Shown here piece after piece: positions 36,560 to 46,600 of a stretch of DNA of 64,000 nt. Source of the stretch: Gammaproteobacteria bacterium (GTDB lineage: Bacteria > Pseudomonadota > Gammaproteobacteria > SZUA-229); NCBI GenBank assembly GCA_029882395.1, contig JAOUKT010000008.1, positions 1 through 64,000 of the forward strand. Direction: 5' to 3'. The notes beneath the pieces are model-generated. The model saw nothing but the letters and a program-made list of their open reading frames with translations. It was not told where the DNA came from and searched no databases. Position numbers and translations under genes: made by a program. The stretch's first letter is position 1. Each line of letters opens with the position of its first letter.

Positions 36560-36994
36560 TTAATCAAATCCGGGCTGTGATATTTGCAGGTTAACGGCTT
36601 CAACCTCTTCTGCCGACAAGGCCTTGTAACCCCGGTAAACAGGCCAGCCATAACCCCAGCGAAAACTTGTTGGCAAAAACGGCGTGCCAGCTATGCGAAC
36701 AGCGGCCAGCATTAACATAGCGATAGCCGGCTCACCTGATCTTGCCACACAGCGCTTGAGACGTTGATCGGCATTAAGCCTTTCTTCATAAGTACCGCCA
36801 ACCCAGTAGTACTTATCGTGTTCGATACAACAATTCAGCCACAGATCATTTTGCCCGGAGGTGCCATTTGGAAAAGCACTACAGCCATCTGATTTAAAGG
36901 CGCGGAGTTCGGTCGCATACAAATCAGACGTCGCCGGCAACAGGAGAAACAATAAAACCATATAAGCCTGACTGATATTTTTTGAAACTTTCAT
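36560..36994 (-). CDS. Secreted phospholipase A2-like Cys-rich protein
   Basis: 144 residues. A signal peptide (ends near LYATE) is followed by DGCSAFPNGTSGQNDLWLNC and then CIEHDKYYWVGGTYEERL. The CC..HD pairing with a nearby Tyr resembles the catalytic CCxxHDxC of phospholipase A2, and a further Cys follows (LKRCVA). A Ca-binding glycine loop is not obvious, so activity is uncertain. It may be a small exported lipase or a structural relative. It is transcribed after btuF with 170 bases between. Confidence 0.7.
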   Translation of the reverse strand: MKVSKNISQAYMVLLFLLLPATSDLYATELRAFKSDGCSAFPNGTSGQNDLWLNCCIEHDKYYWVGGTYEERLNADQRLKRCVARSGEPAIAMLMLAAVRIAGTPFLPTSFRWGYGWPVYRGYKALSAEEVEAVNLQISQPGFD

Positions 36995-37164
36995 GCCTCT
37001 CCCATTACCTTGACAGCCTGTTTTGCAGCGTGCTTTGATGCTGACGAGATCTGATGTATTAATAGCCGCGCAGATAATAAATAGTGGACACTAGCCTGCT
37101 CCAGGCTGGCCGAGCACAACAAAACAGACTCAGTTTACATACAGTCGCATTCATGCGCTGGCAG

Positions 37165-38037
37165 TCAGCGGTCCCTGACTTTTTCCAGTACTTCACAAAC
37201 CCGTTTCGCTCCCTGCAAAATCCTCGGCCCCTGTCTTACAATCAAATCGGCATTGACATTGTAGACATGTTTATTTCTCACAGCATCGATCGACGGCCAT
37301 TGAAACCACGGCTCAACCCATTCTTTTCGGTTTTCTGTCATACCGATAATAATGGCTTCTGGGTTTTTTTCGATCACCGACTCAATGCCGACCTTCGGCG
37401 CTCTGATCGACAGATTGCCAAAGACGTTATGACCGCCACAAAACGCTATCACACTCGAAATAAGGTGACCATTATTGATCGTTCGCAGCGGTTTATTCCA
37501 GACCTGGTAAAACACCCTGACAGTTTCTAGATTATTATATTGCAGCTTGAGTCGCGCCAGCTCATCCAGATACATGCCGGCACTCTGCCGGGCCACTGAT
37601 TCAGTGCCGAGTATTTTTCCCATATTGCTGATATTGTTTGCCACGTCCTCAAACGTGCGCGGCTCACTGAAATATATTTTGTAACCGAGTTTTTTTAAAT
37701 CCTGTATTTGCTGCTCAGCTCCACCACTGTTCCAGGCCACAATCAGGTCAGGATCAATTTTAACAACGGACTCCAGATCAATTTTTTTATAAGAGCCAAT
37801 CCTGGGTATTTGTTTTGCCTGTGGCGGGTAATCACTGTAACTGACCGTGGCAACGATTTGATCTGTTGCCCCTGCTGAAAACAGCAACTCGGTTGCATGC
37901 GGCGACAGACTGATAATGCGCACGGCCGGCTTTGAGAATGAGACCATTCTGTTTTCATCGTCTTTTATCTGAAAAACACCTGCCACAGACACATTCAGCG
38001 ACAGCAACAATATGAAAATAACAGCAAATAGCTTCAT
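37165..38037 (-). CDS. btuF: Cobalamin-type ABC transporter substrate-binding protein
   Basis: 290 residues from ATG 38037, which gives a standard signal peptide (MKLFAVIFILLLSLNVSVAG); longer frames add a non-signal extension. The class III binding protein fold is shown by RIISLSPHATELLFSAGATD, SYSDYPPQAKQIPRIGSY and the long linker helix. Closest type: BtuF, which delivers vitamin B12 to BtuCD. The ABC permease and ATPase are not in the window. The neighbouring cobD-cbiB genes support a cobamide ligand; heme or siderophore binding is the alternative. Confidence 0.85.
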   Translation of the reverse strand: MKLFAVIFILLLSLNVSVAGVFQIKDDENRMVSFSKPAVRIISLSPHATELLFSAGATDQIVATVSYSDYPPQAKQIPRIGSYKKIDLESVVKIDPDLIVAWNSGGAEQQIQDLKKLGYKIYFSEPRTFEDVANNISNMGKILGTESVARQSAGMYLDELARLKLQYNNLETVRVFYQVWNKPLRTINNGHLISSVIAFCGGHNVFGNLSIRAPKVGIESVIEKNPEAIIIGMTENRKEWVEPWFQWPSIDAVRNKHVYNVNADLIVRQGPRILQGAKRVCEVLEKVRDR

Positions 38038-38273
38038 GATGAATTTAATTAAATAGTTAGAGTAAGCGTGCATTATGCATTCAGAATTCATTGACGGCCA
38101 GAGCAGAAAAAAAGATTTGTTCTGTTTTGTTTGCTGCTGACAGATATTTACATACTATCAAAAAACAGCTTTGATTTTTGTTTTTTTTATCTTTTTTTAA
38201 ATCTAATTACATGTCATGCACAATGCCAGCATGCCTGGCCACGATCGCTGTGAAAATATCTAGCATAAACACT

Positions 38274-41114
38274 TTAAATTGAATCAGCGTCGCTATCTAA
38301 AGCTTTGTTAACGGCGGCCAGTAAAACATTATTGTTGACCGGCTTATTCAAAAAGTCTCTGATGCCAATTTGTTTGGCGACTTTTATATCAATTTTCTCA
38401 CTAAAACCTGTACACATAATAATGGGCAGATCAGGGCGTACTTCAAGCAACTTGATTGACAGCTCTTTACCGGTAAGGCCAGGCATAGTCTGATCTGTGA
38501 TGATCAGATCAAAATAATCAGGCTTATTATTAAAGCGCTCAAGCGCATTCTGACTATCCGTTTCAATAGTCACCTCAAAGCCGTGCATGGACAATACCTC
38601 ATTTAATAATCGAGCCACCCCCTTTTCATCATCGACTACAAGAATGCGGCTACCGGCCGCTTTTATATCCGGTTCTAAAACAAGCTCAGGTTCATCAATG
38701 TCGTCATTTGATGCCACTATCAGCTCTGCTGGCAAATAGAGATTAAAGGCAGTACAGCCCGGCTTTGAACTTACCGCTAAATGACCGCCATGTTCATGGC
38801 TAATACCGTGTACCATTGCAAGCCCCATACCGGTGCCTTTGCCTACACTTTTAGTTGTCATAAAGGGTTCAAATATTTTATCCATTAATGTTTGATCGAT
38901 GCCTTCACCGCTATCTGTGATAGCGATTAAAATATATTCACCCGCAAAGTGGTGATGGCATGAGCTGCAGATCTGTTCTTCAGCATCGACCAGTGAAGCA
39001 GAGACAGTAATCGTACCATGATCTCCCATCGCATCGCGGGCATTGATACACAAGTTAACCAGCATTTGCTGTGTCATCACCGGATCAATCAGCACCAGCG
39101 GTAACGGCTCACTGCTCTGCTTATGTAATGTTATCGTTGCCGGAATCACCGGCCGCAACATATTCACCAGTTCATCAATAGCGGCATTAATATCCACCGG
39201 CCTGACTTCACCTTTATGCACACGGGCGAAAGTGAGCATCTGTGCAACCAGGTCACGTGCACGCTCACCTGCCTTTACAATTTCGTTAAGGTATTTGGCC
39301 AGCTTTTCATCAGTTTGCAGCGCCTTTAAGCGCTTTTGTGCCAGCTCCCCGTAACCCAGCACGCCGACCAGCATATTATTGAAATCGTGCGCTATTCCGC
39401 CTGTCAGCTGGCCGATAGACTCCATTTTCTGAGCCTGCAATAATTGTGTTTGCAATATTTTTTGTTGTTTTTCTGCTTCTTTCTGGCCACTCATGTCCCG
39501 GCCTGAGCCGACAATGGCTGCCAGTTGACCGTCATCATCGAGTAAACGTGCGCCATTAAAATAATACGGTTTCTGCCCGCTGGCTGTCATAAAGCTTGCT
39601 TCTACTTCTGCATAACCATCTAACATGGCCTGTTTGATAGCGATAGCGACCGCCTGGCGATCCTCTTCAACGATAACATCCAGTGCATTTAATGCTCGAA
39701 TCTGCTTTACTGATTTACCCGTTATTTTTTCAAACGTCTTATTCCACCAGATAAAATTGCCTTCTTTATCGAGTTTATACATGGCATCAGGTACCGTAGC
39801 CATGATCGCGTTATAGTCATTAATTGTCGTCGCCAGTTGTTTCTGCAGAGCATATTGTTCAGTGATATCCCAATAAAACCCGAGCACCCCTGTCATTTCA
39901 TTTTGCTCATTATAAACAGGGGTTTTAACAGTATTGATGTAACCTTTTTTACCATCAGCGGTCGTGAAAGGCTCGACAAACTCTGCGGTTTCACCCGACG
40001 CAATGATCTTTAGATCGCCTTGCCGGTATAAGGCGGCGTTGTCGGGGAAAAAATCTTCGTCTTTTTTGCCGACAATATCTTGCGGTGCGATCGACAAGTT
40101 ATCGGCAAAGCGCTTGTTACATGATACGTAGACGGAATCCAGATCTTTAAGAAAGATACTTTCAGGCAGGTTATCAGCCAGTGTTCTGTATTTTTTTTCA
40201 CTGGCTTCGAGCACATCATTCAGCCGGCGCATCTTAAAGCTATATAATAAAAAACTTAATGTAATCACGATTAATAATGAGAAAAGTACCGAACCCAGAG
40301 AAATAAAATAGACTTCTGTTTCTGAGTATCCCGATAAGAAATGCCTGCCAAACCATTTGTCGTATATTTGCTGGTATTCACCATTGTCTTTCACGGTTTT
40401 AATACCGTGATTGAGCAGGCTGACTAATTCCAGGTTGCCTTTTTTAACCGACATTGACCAGCTGAGTTTTCGCAATGGCTTACCAACCACTTTGATTCTC
40501 TGTTCAAGTCCCAGGTCCTGCGCCAGGTATAAAGTGATTTGCTCCGGGTAAATAAAAGCATCCACATGGGCATTAATTAAAGCGACCAGACCTTCAGCCG
40601 GCGTATTCACAAGATAACAGTTTATATCTTCAAACTTTTTTAAATATATATGGGTAATATGATTGTTAACACAGGCCACTTTCTTACCGGCAAGTGCTCC
40701 AAAGTCGAGTATATTAAATTGCTTGTCGCGAACAAAAATAGATTCATTCATTTCTATAATTGGCAGCGTAAAATCAAGATAACGCTCTCGCTCGGGAGTA
40801 AAACCTGTGTCGTGAATTAAGTCAGCTTTCCCCGTATCAAGCCAGGCAAGCACTTCGCCCCATTGATCACTGTGAATATGACTTACCTTAAGATCAAGCT
40901 CGAGTGCAACGGCATCGACAAGATCTCTGGCAAAACCGGTTAATTCGCCATTATCATCGAGCACGTTGATCGGCGGAAAGTTATTAGAGGAAGCGATTGT
41001 TAAATGTGCATTCTCGACCTTAGAGTAAGGCTGTCTGTCACTAGAAAAGGCATTATTCATCGCAATTAAGCTGAAAAACAATACACAAATACCGTTGATA
41101 CGCAAAGCTTGCAA
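38274..41114 (-). CDS. SBP_bac_3-PAS-PAS hybrid histidine kinase
   Basis: 946 residues. A signal peptide precedes a periplasmic type-3 solute-binding domain (residues ~35-265), then a transmembrane helix (~270-295). Two PAS domains follow (TLADNLPESIFLKDLDSVYV; MATVPDAMYKLDKEGNFIWW). The HisKA domain has the NtrB-like GGIAHDFNNMLVGVL with His576. The HATPase domain (DSGEGI, GTGMGLAMVHGI) is followed by a receiver with phospho-Asp874 (LIITDQTMPGLTG). The start is a TTG with AAGGA upstream. It sits between btuF and cobD, so a role in sensing a nutrient near the cobalamin locus is possible but unproven. Confidence 0.9.
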   Translation of the reverse strand: MQALRINGICVLFFSLIAMNNAFSSDRQPYSKVENAHLTIASSNNFPPINVLDDNGELTGFARDLVDAVALELDLKVSHIHSDQWGEVLAWLDTGKADLIHDTGFTPERERYLDFTLPIIEMNESIFVRDKQFNILDFGALAGKKVACVNNHITHIYLKKFEDINCYLVNTPAEGLVALINAHVDAFIYPEQITLYLAQDLGLEQRIKVVGKPLRKLSWSMSVKKGNLELVSLLNHGIKTVKDNGEYQQIYDKWFGRHFLSGYSETEVYFISLGSVLFSLLIVITLSFLLYSFKMRRLNDVLEASEKKYRTLADNLPESIFLKDLDSVYVSCNKRFADNLSIAPQDIVGKKDEDFFPDNAALYRQGDLKIIASGETAEFVEPFTTADGKKGYINTVKTPVYNEQNEMTGVLGFYWDITEQYALQKQLATTINDYNAIMATVPDAMYKLDKEGNFIWWNKTFEKITGKSVKQIRALNALDVIVEEDRQAVAIAIKQAMLDGYAEVEASFMTASGQKPYYFNGARLLDDDGQLAAIVGSGRDMSGQKEAEKQQKILQTQLLQAQKMESIGQLTGGIAHDFNNMLVGVLGYGELAQKRLKALQTDEKLAKYLNEIVKAGERARDLVAQMLTFARVHKGEVRPVDINAAIDELVNMLRPVIPATITLHKQSSEPLPLVLIDPVMTQQMLVNLCINARDAMGDHGTITVSASLVDAEEQICSSCHHHFAGEYILIAITDSGEGIDQTLMDKIFEPFMTTKSVGKGTGMGLAMVHGISHEHGGHLAVSSKPGCTAFNLYLPAELIVASNDDIDEPELVLEPDIKAAGSRILVVDDEKGVARLLNEVLSMHGFEVTIETDSQNALERFNNKPDYFDLIITDQTMPGLTGKELSIKLLEVRPDLPIIMCTGFSEKIDIKVAKQIGIRDFLNKPVNNNVLLAAVNKALDSDADSI

Positions 41115-41222
41115 GACTACAAATCCTTTTTATAACTATGATTTCACAGAGCAAAGTAAACCAGCGAAAAAGCCAGAAAAACATGCCTGATTTGAAAATT
41201 AACACCATCTTTATAACAATAT

Positions 41223-41253
41223 AGTCTATTCACAATATATTGTTGAATAGACT
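41223..41253. promoter_or_regulatory. 10-bp inverted repeat upstream of the SBP-PAS kinase
   Basis: AGTCTATTCA and TGAATAGACT form exact inverted arms around an 11-base AT-rich spacer that contains CAATATATTG. It lies about 110-140 bases upstream of the kinase start and 53 bases after the cobD stop. There is no T-run, so an operator is likelier than a terminator. Confidence 0.45.
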
Positions 41254-41305
41254 GTTATTCTTTATAGTCTGTCACCAGAACATAAACAATGCCATCTAAG
41301 ACAAG

Positions 41306-42328
41306 CTAGGCCTGTTTTTGCTTATCATCCACTAATATCAACGCCAGCTGCTGAAACACCTGTCCGAATATGGCATCGACTGTTGGCCACTGATCGGGCC
41401 GGGGTAAGCCGAAACGCACGCCCTGCTTGTTATCCAGCAAGCGAATGAATACCGCTTGCTCTGCAAATAATGTGAAGATAGTTTCTGCCTGCGGATGCAT
41501 AACCGTTTTGAACAGCCAGGTTCCTGCTGGCTGCCGGCCGGAGTGATGCTGAATAAGCCGGTGCAATTTCTCGGACGATGCCTGCAGGTTATTTTTTGCC
41601 TGCTGTTGCCACTGGCTGTCCAGCAATGCCTTTTTAGTAATGTAGCGACTGGCACCTGATAACGTCCACGGACCCAATAGCAGATTAAGCCTGTCCAGCA
41701 GTAGCTTTTCCGCAAAGATAAAACCACTGCGAACACCTGCCAGTCCAAAGAACTTGCCGAATGATCGCAATACAATCAGCCCCGGCTTATGAGCCTGCCT
41801 TACCAGGCTATTTTTTTCATCACAGTCACTAAAGGCTTCATCGACAATTAACCAGCCCTGTCGCTGCTGCAAGATTTGATGATAATGCAGTAATTTTTGC
41901 CGATCGTAAGTCACAGCTGACGGGTTATTGGGGTTAATAATAACCAGCACGTCTACCTGATGGATCACGGCATCAATATTGTCTCCTCGATAGAAAACCA
42001 CATCATGACCTGCCAGGCGCCACTGATAGGCATGTTCGGCATAACCTATGTCCGGCACAGCAACGCTTGACTGTTGACGACAGCGTGGCAACATTTGAAT
42101 CGCCGCCTGACTGCCTGCAACCGCTAAACAGGCATCGGTTTTATAATATTGATGAGCAGCCTGCATTAAGCCATCATCATTTTCAGGCAAACGTGTAAAA
42201 CAGTGGTCAGGCAACGCCGGGATGGGCCAGTGTTCGGGGTTAATGCCGGTTGACAGATCAATCCAGTGTTCAGCAGCGATAGCATATTTTTTTGCAACGG
42301 CATTCAGGCGCCCACCATGATGTAGCAT
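41306..42328 (-). CDS. cobD: L-threonine-O-3-phosphate decarboxylase CobD
   Basis: 340 residues of a class I/II PLP enzyme. N-terminal LHHGGRLNAVAKKYAI and WIDLSTGINPEHWP are typical of CobD/CobC. NPNNPSAVTYD precedes the Schiff-base Lys in VLRSFGKFFGLAGVRSGF. It makes (R)-1-aminopropan-2-ol phosphate for the nucleotide loop of cobalamin. It directly abuts cbiB, whose product uses this compound. In Pseudomonas naming the same enzyme is CobC. Confidence 0.9.
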   Translation of the reverse strand: MLHHGGRLNAVAKKYAIAAEHWIDLSTGINPEHWPIPALPDHCFTRLPENDDGLMQAAHQYYKTDACLAVAGSQAAIQMLPRCRQQSSVAVPDIGYAEHAYQWRLAGHDVVFYRGDNIDAVIHQVDVLVIINPNNPSAVTYDRQKLLHYHQILQQRQGWLIVDEAFSDCDEKNSLVRQAHKPGLIVLRSFGKFFGLAGVRSGFIFAEKLLLDRLNLLLGPWTLSGASRYITKKALLDSQWQQQAKNNLQASSEKLHRLIQHHSGRQPAGTWLFKTVMHPQAETIFTLFAEQAVFIRLLDNKQGVRFGLPRPDQWPTVDAIFGQVFQQLALILVDDKQKQA

Positions 42329-43249
42329 TCAGAGCACCTGACTGATAATAGCGACAAAGCTGATTACTCCGATCCAAAGCAACAGGCTTTTATTGATCAG
42401 CGTGATCGCTCGGTTTATATCACTGACGTCCGGCATATTGCCATAACCCAGAATTGGCTTAGCGATTAATTTTTGCTGATAGTAGGCAGCGCCACCTAAA
42501 CGAATATTCAAACTGCTGGCACCCGCAGCCATTACCGGGCCGGCATTGGGGCTGCTGCATAATGCACCTTGAGCAAAAGCGGTTCGCAACACTTTATTAA
42601 AACAACCAAAAAAGGCAAACGTAATCACCGTTAAACGTGCCGGTATCCAGTTTAATACGTCATCAAATTTAGCAGCTGCCCAGCCGAACCCTAAAAAGCG
42701 TTTATTTTTATAGCCCCACATCGCATCCAGCGTGTTAACCAGCCGATAACAAAGCACACCGGGAGCACCTGCAATCAGGTACCAGAATATGGCTGCAAAA
42801 ACCGCATCGTTACTGTTTTCTATCACCGTTTCGATGGTTGCCGTGATCACAGCCTGCTGCTGTAAACACTGCACATCACGGCTAACAATATAAGACAAGT
42901 GCGTCCTTGCCGTTTGAAGCTTGCCCTGCTCTAATGGTTTCAATACTGCTCTGGCATGCTCGACTAAACTTTTATGACCAATCGCCAGATATAAAACCAC
43001 AACCTCTAACAGCCCGTCATATGACAAGTAGCCGGCCAGCAAATGAAGCGACACTATTAAAGGCAGCGTCAATATCAACAGCGCAAACAAGCCCGCTAAC
43101 CTGGGAAAAGTCTGCGTTTCCCGGTTCAGCAATGATTCAAGCCTGTGCGCGCACCAGCCAAAACCGACCAGCGGATGAAAACGTCGGGGTTCACCTAACA
43201 GCTGGTCCAGTAATAATGAAATAATTAAAATTAAAGCCGATTCAGCCAT
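42329..43249 (-). CDS. cbiB: Adenosylcobinamide-phosphate synthase CbiB
   Basis: 306 residues of a polytopic membrane protein. Family marks are LLLDQLLGEPRRFHPLVGFG near the N-terminus, LSYIVSRDVQCL, IETVIENSNDAVFAAIFWY and the C-terminal AGASSLNIRLGGAAYY. It joins aminopropanol phosphate to adenosylcobyric acid. Its TGA stop is directly followed by the cobD ATG. In Pseudomonas naming it is CobD. Confidence 0.95.
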   Translation of the reverse strand: MAESALILIISLLLDQLLGEPRRFHPLVGFGWCAHRLESLLNRETQTFPRLAGLFALLILTLPLIVSLHLLAGYLSYDGLLEVVVLYLAIGHKSLVEHARAVLKPLEQGKLQTARTHLSYIVSRDVQCLQQQAVITATIETVIENSNDAVFAAIFWYLIAGAPGVLCYRLVNTLDAMWGYKNKRFLGFGWAAAKFDDVLNWIPARLTVITFAFFGCFNKVLRTAFAQGALCSSPNAGPVMAAGASSLNIRLGGAAYYQQKLIAKPILGYGNMPDVSDINRAITLINKSLLLWIGVISFVAIISQVL

Positions 43250-43658
43250 GATAGAAAAATATAATACGCCACTTGCTCATGGCTACAGTCAACAATATTA
43301 AAAATCCGATAATAACATGAATACCGACATGTAAATGCTACTGACACTAAATCATGCCCTGATGACAGCTCGAATCCTATTAAACAAATATAACAACACT
43401 ATAACAAAGGAAAAGTGATTTAATTGCAGGCGACAGCTATTCAGCTGTCATAAGCTCATATGATACCTGTAAAAATCATTGATAAATTATAACAATGTTA
43501 AGCAGTTCTTTAGATAAACAACTTAAAGTAACGGGAGTAATACAGAAAATACAATAGGCAATACGAACGACAGCTATTATTGGAGAGATATTAATAATGA
43601 TTAAAGCAAGATAATGGAGCGATTGATTAGATCGCCCCACCACCTTTACTTTAATAGT
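43250..43658. other. AT-rich intergenic region upstream of cbiB
   Basis: 409 bases without a gene between cbiB and the protective antigen-like gene. It holds a perfect 7-bp hairpin GACAGCT-ATTC-AGCTGTC (43432-43449). The 11-mer CGACAGCTATT at its left edge recurs near 43569. It also holds a likely terminator at 43616-43638. I see no B12-box or other cobalamin riboswitch core on either strand, and no promoter I can defend. Confidence 0.5.
43616..43638 (-). terminator. Terminator of the protective antigen-like gene
   Basis: On the - strand, GGGGCGAT and ATCGCTCC pair (one G-U) around a 7-base loop, followed by a T-rich stretch. It lies 20 bases after the stop codon. Confidence 0.55.
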
Positions 43659-46600
43659 TTATGGCGTTGTAACTGTAACAAATGGGCCCACCACTGCAGA
43701 CGAGAATGCAGCCCCACTGTTGATACCCAGTGAGACAAAATCGGACTGTCCATCACCATTGATATCTTCAACAAAACGCGGCATTGCTTTAATGTAACGC
43801 ACTGCCACATTGGTATCTGTTGGGTGCGGCTCTTCTGTGTAACCAAATGCCCCACTTTCAACAGGGAATTGACTACTATATGATCGGACTGCGCTAAACA
43901 TTGCATCACCAGAAGCAAGACTGGCTTTAGTATTTAACGACACATCAATTCGCCCATCCCGAAAGCCGATAATGTCCGGGTATCCATCGGCATTGATATC
44001 TTTTATCATGCGTCGCTGCCAGTCAGTATATCTATACGTTACCCAGTTTTTACCAAAGTTATTCCAAACATTTTTTATCGATTGGCCCCAGGCCCTGACC
44101 CAATTAGCATTTGAAAATGCGGATTGCTTTACGACTGGCGCCGCAAAATTGATGCTGCCGTCAAGATTTCCGGTATTAAAGGCGACCATAATACCCCCAT
44201 CACCAATTCTTACCAGATCCTTACCATTTTTCTGATCAATATCTACTACATAGAATTCTTGCGTATTATTGTCGACCGTCGGATCACGCACGAAATGCTC
44301 AGGGAAATTCACTGCACTCTGGAAATGGCCATCGCCAGTGGAAGCCATCACTGAAACACCGTTAGTCCCAAAACCGATAAGATCGTCCCGCCCATCACCA
44401 TTAACATCCGCCAATAAACGGGTATCATGGCGGCTCCAGCCACCTGTATCAGTTAGCGATTGAACCTGTACTTTTCTTGCTCCGACAGTAAAGCTACCAC
44501 CTGTGGCTGACGTATTAATATAAGCGACCGTACCGGTGCCATTTTTAATCGCCACAATATCAGGCTTTGAATCCCCATTGATATCGGCCACCTCTCTGAT
44601 TGAATCAGCACCAAACCCCTGATCTGCACCGGTATCGCTGATAACAAGCAACTGATTCGAGAGGCTTAAGCCATTATTATTGATCATGACTCGAACACCG
44701 GCATTGTCGAATATCAGCACATCAGGAAGACTATCATTATTTAAATCGACAAATTTTGCTGTAACAGGTGTTGGTCGAACAGAGTCTGCGTAGTTACTTG
44801 AGCCATACCCTATATTCCATGCTGTGGCTGCATTAAATCCACCATTACCATCTGCCAATGCAACCCAAACGCGATCATGCCCTATACCAACAACATCTGC
44901 TTTACCATCATTATTCATATCCGCCATATCAACAATATGCTTGCTGTAATTCCAGCTCTGGCTAGCCAAAAAGTCGTTAACAGTGGTCACTGGAAATACT
45001 TGCACGGAGCTGGTTTTGCTCAGTGTTCTTGCAATCCCATCAATACTCAGTTCATTTGCCGTAATCGAAAAATCATAGGTGCCTGCGCTGGTATATGAAT
45101 AAAAACGATCGATTGAAATATTTTTCGGATTGAGTGTTGACGGGTTAAGCGTCATTGGCGTTTCGCCGTTACCCCAATCGATAGCAACATTCGTTAAATT
45201 GGCATCAAAACCGGCCTGGACTATGCCTGTTATTCTAAACTCATTATCCTGCTGTTGAGCGATGTTTAACGTGGCATCTAAGATCGCTTCCCCAGTTGCT
45301 ATAGAAGAATCATCGGGATCCAGAATACCGTCTCCATCGGTGTCATTATTATCGGGGTTAGTTGACTTTTGCTGCTCCTGACTGTCGTTTAACGTGTCAT
45401 TATCTGCATCTGCCAGCAGAGGGTTCGAGTAAACCTCTTCGAGTTCATCATTTGCATTAACAATGTTCCACGGTGTTTTTACTTCTTCGAAGTCAGTTCT
45501 GCCATCGCCATCGGTATCGGCTATTAATGGATCGGTTCCGTATAAAGACTCCTGACGTATGCCCAGGCCGTCGCCATCTGCATCATTCAGATAGCTGATA
45601 AAAACCTGATCCCCGGCTTTTATATTGATGCTGCTTAACGCATAATCTTGATTTCTTATATCATAAGTCATGTCAATCGGATCGCTTACCGAGTCTCGAA
45701 CATGAGTGACTACCCAGCGTACCTTTTCATTCGCGTGCTGAATGTTTCGTACGGATAAAAGCCCGGCATGCGGTGTGGTCATGCCACTACCGCTGCCTTC
45801 TGTGACCGGAATATCAAGCAGGTTAGTTAATATCACCTCTAGCGTTAAGCCAGGGTTGCTGTCATCGACATTGGTTGCTGCCCAGTATTTTTCTGTCGGC
45901 AGACTGAAGGCATAATCAATTTCTACATAGGCCGTACGCGTATCGACCACCGCCTGGTCGTAAACTATCGGATCACCATTAATATCGGTCATCTGATACA
46001 ATGCCGGTGTAACCGTCAGACTTCTGGAGTCCAGAAATATTTCACGCATGGTATTGGTATCAATATTGCTTTTGATAAACGTTAAGTCTGTAGTTGTTGA
46101 TTTACCGCCCAGACTGGTCGCTGAGAATCCGCCGTCATAGTTTAGCGTACCAATGACTTTATTCTGCTGATCTTTGTAAGTCTGCGCCAGCGTCAAACTG
46201 ACATGTTCTAATGTAAAAGGCACATGACTGCTATTGATCAGCCTGACGCCAACACTGACTTCGCCGCCTTCACTGCTTAACGTTCTGCCATTAGTACTGG
46301 ACTCGACACTTTCCCAGTTAGATTGTTGTTCGGATGATGTGCCATTTGTCCAGGCATGGGAATAACTACCTGTGACCTTTACCGAAGTCTTTGCGCTGGC
46401 ACTTGTCGTACTAATCTCTGTTTCCAATCCAACTTCAACAGCCACTCCAATTGTATTGGTATGTGAGCCAGAAACAGTATCCGCTGTATAACCGCCATTT
46501 GAGTTGCTAATGCTGCCTTCTGTACTATCAGATTCGGTAAAGCGCTGCACAATATTGGGTACAGTGGCAATTTCAATGTCCAGCAACGGCAGATCGGCCA

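Noticed and set aside
37093-37107. Hairpin AGCCTG-CTC-CAGGCT after btuF as a terminator
   Set aside because: Six pairs with no T-run on either side; not enough to call.
37084-37530. 148-codon open frame on the + strand
   Set aside because: It lies opposite btuF, whose motifs are clear, and has no ribosome-binding site or family marks. It is a shadow of the real gene.
37038-38273. Cobalamin riboswitch upstream of btuF
   Set aside because: I looked on the - strand for the B12 box and CCGCAACTG core and found neither. The gene may be controlled otherwise.
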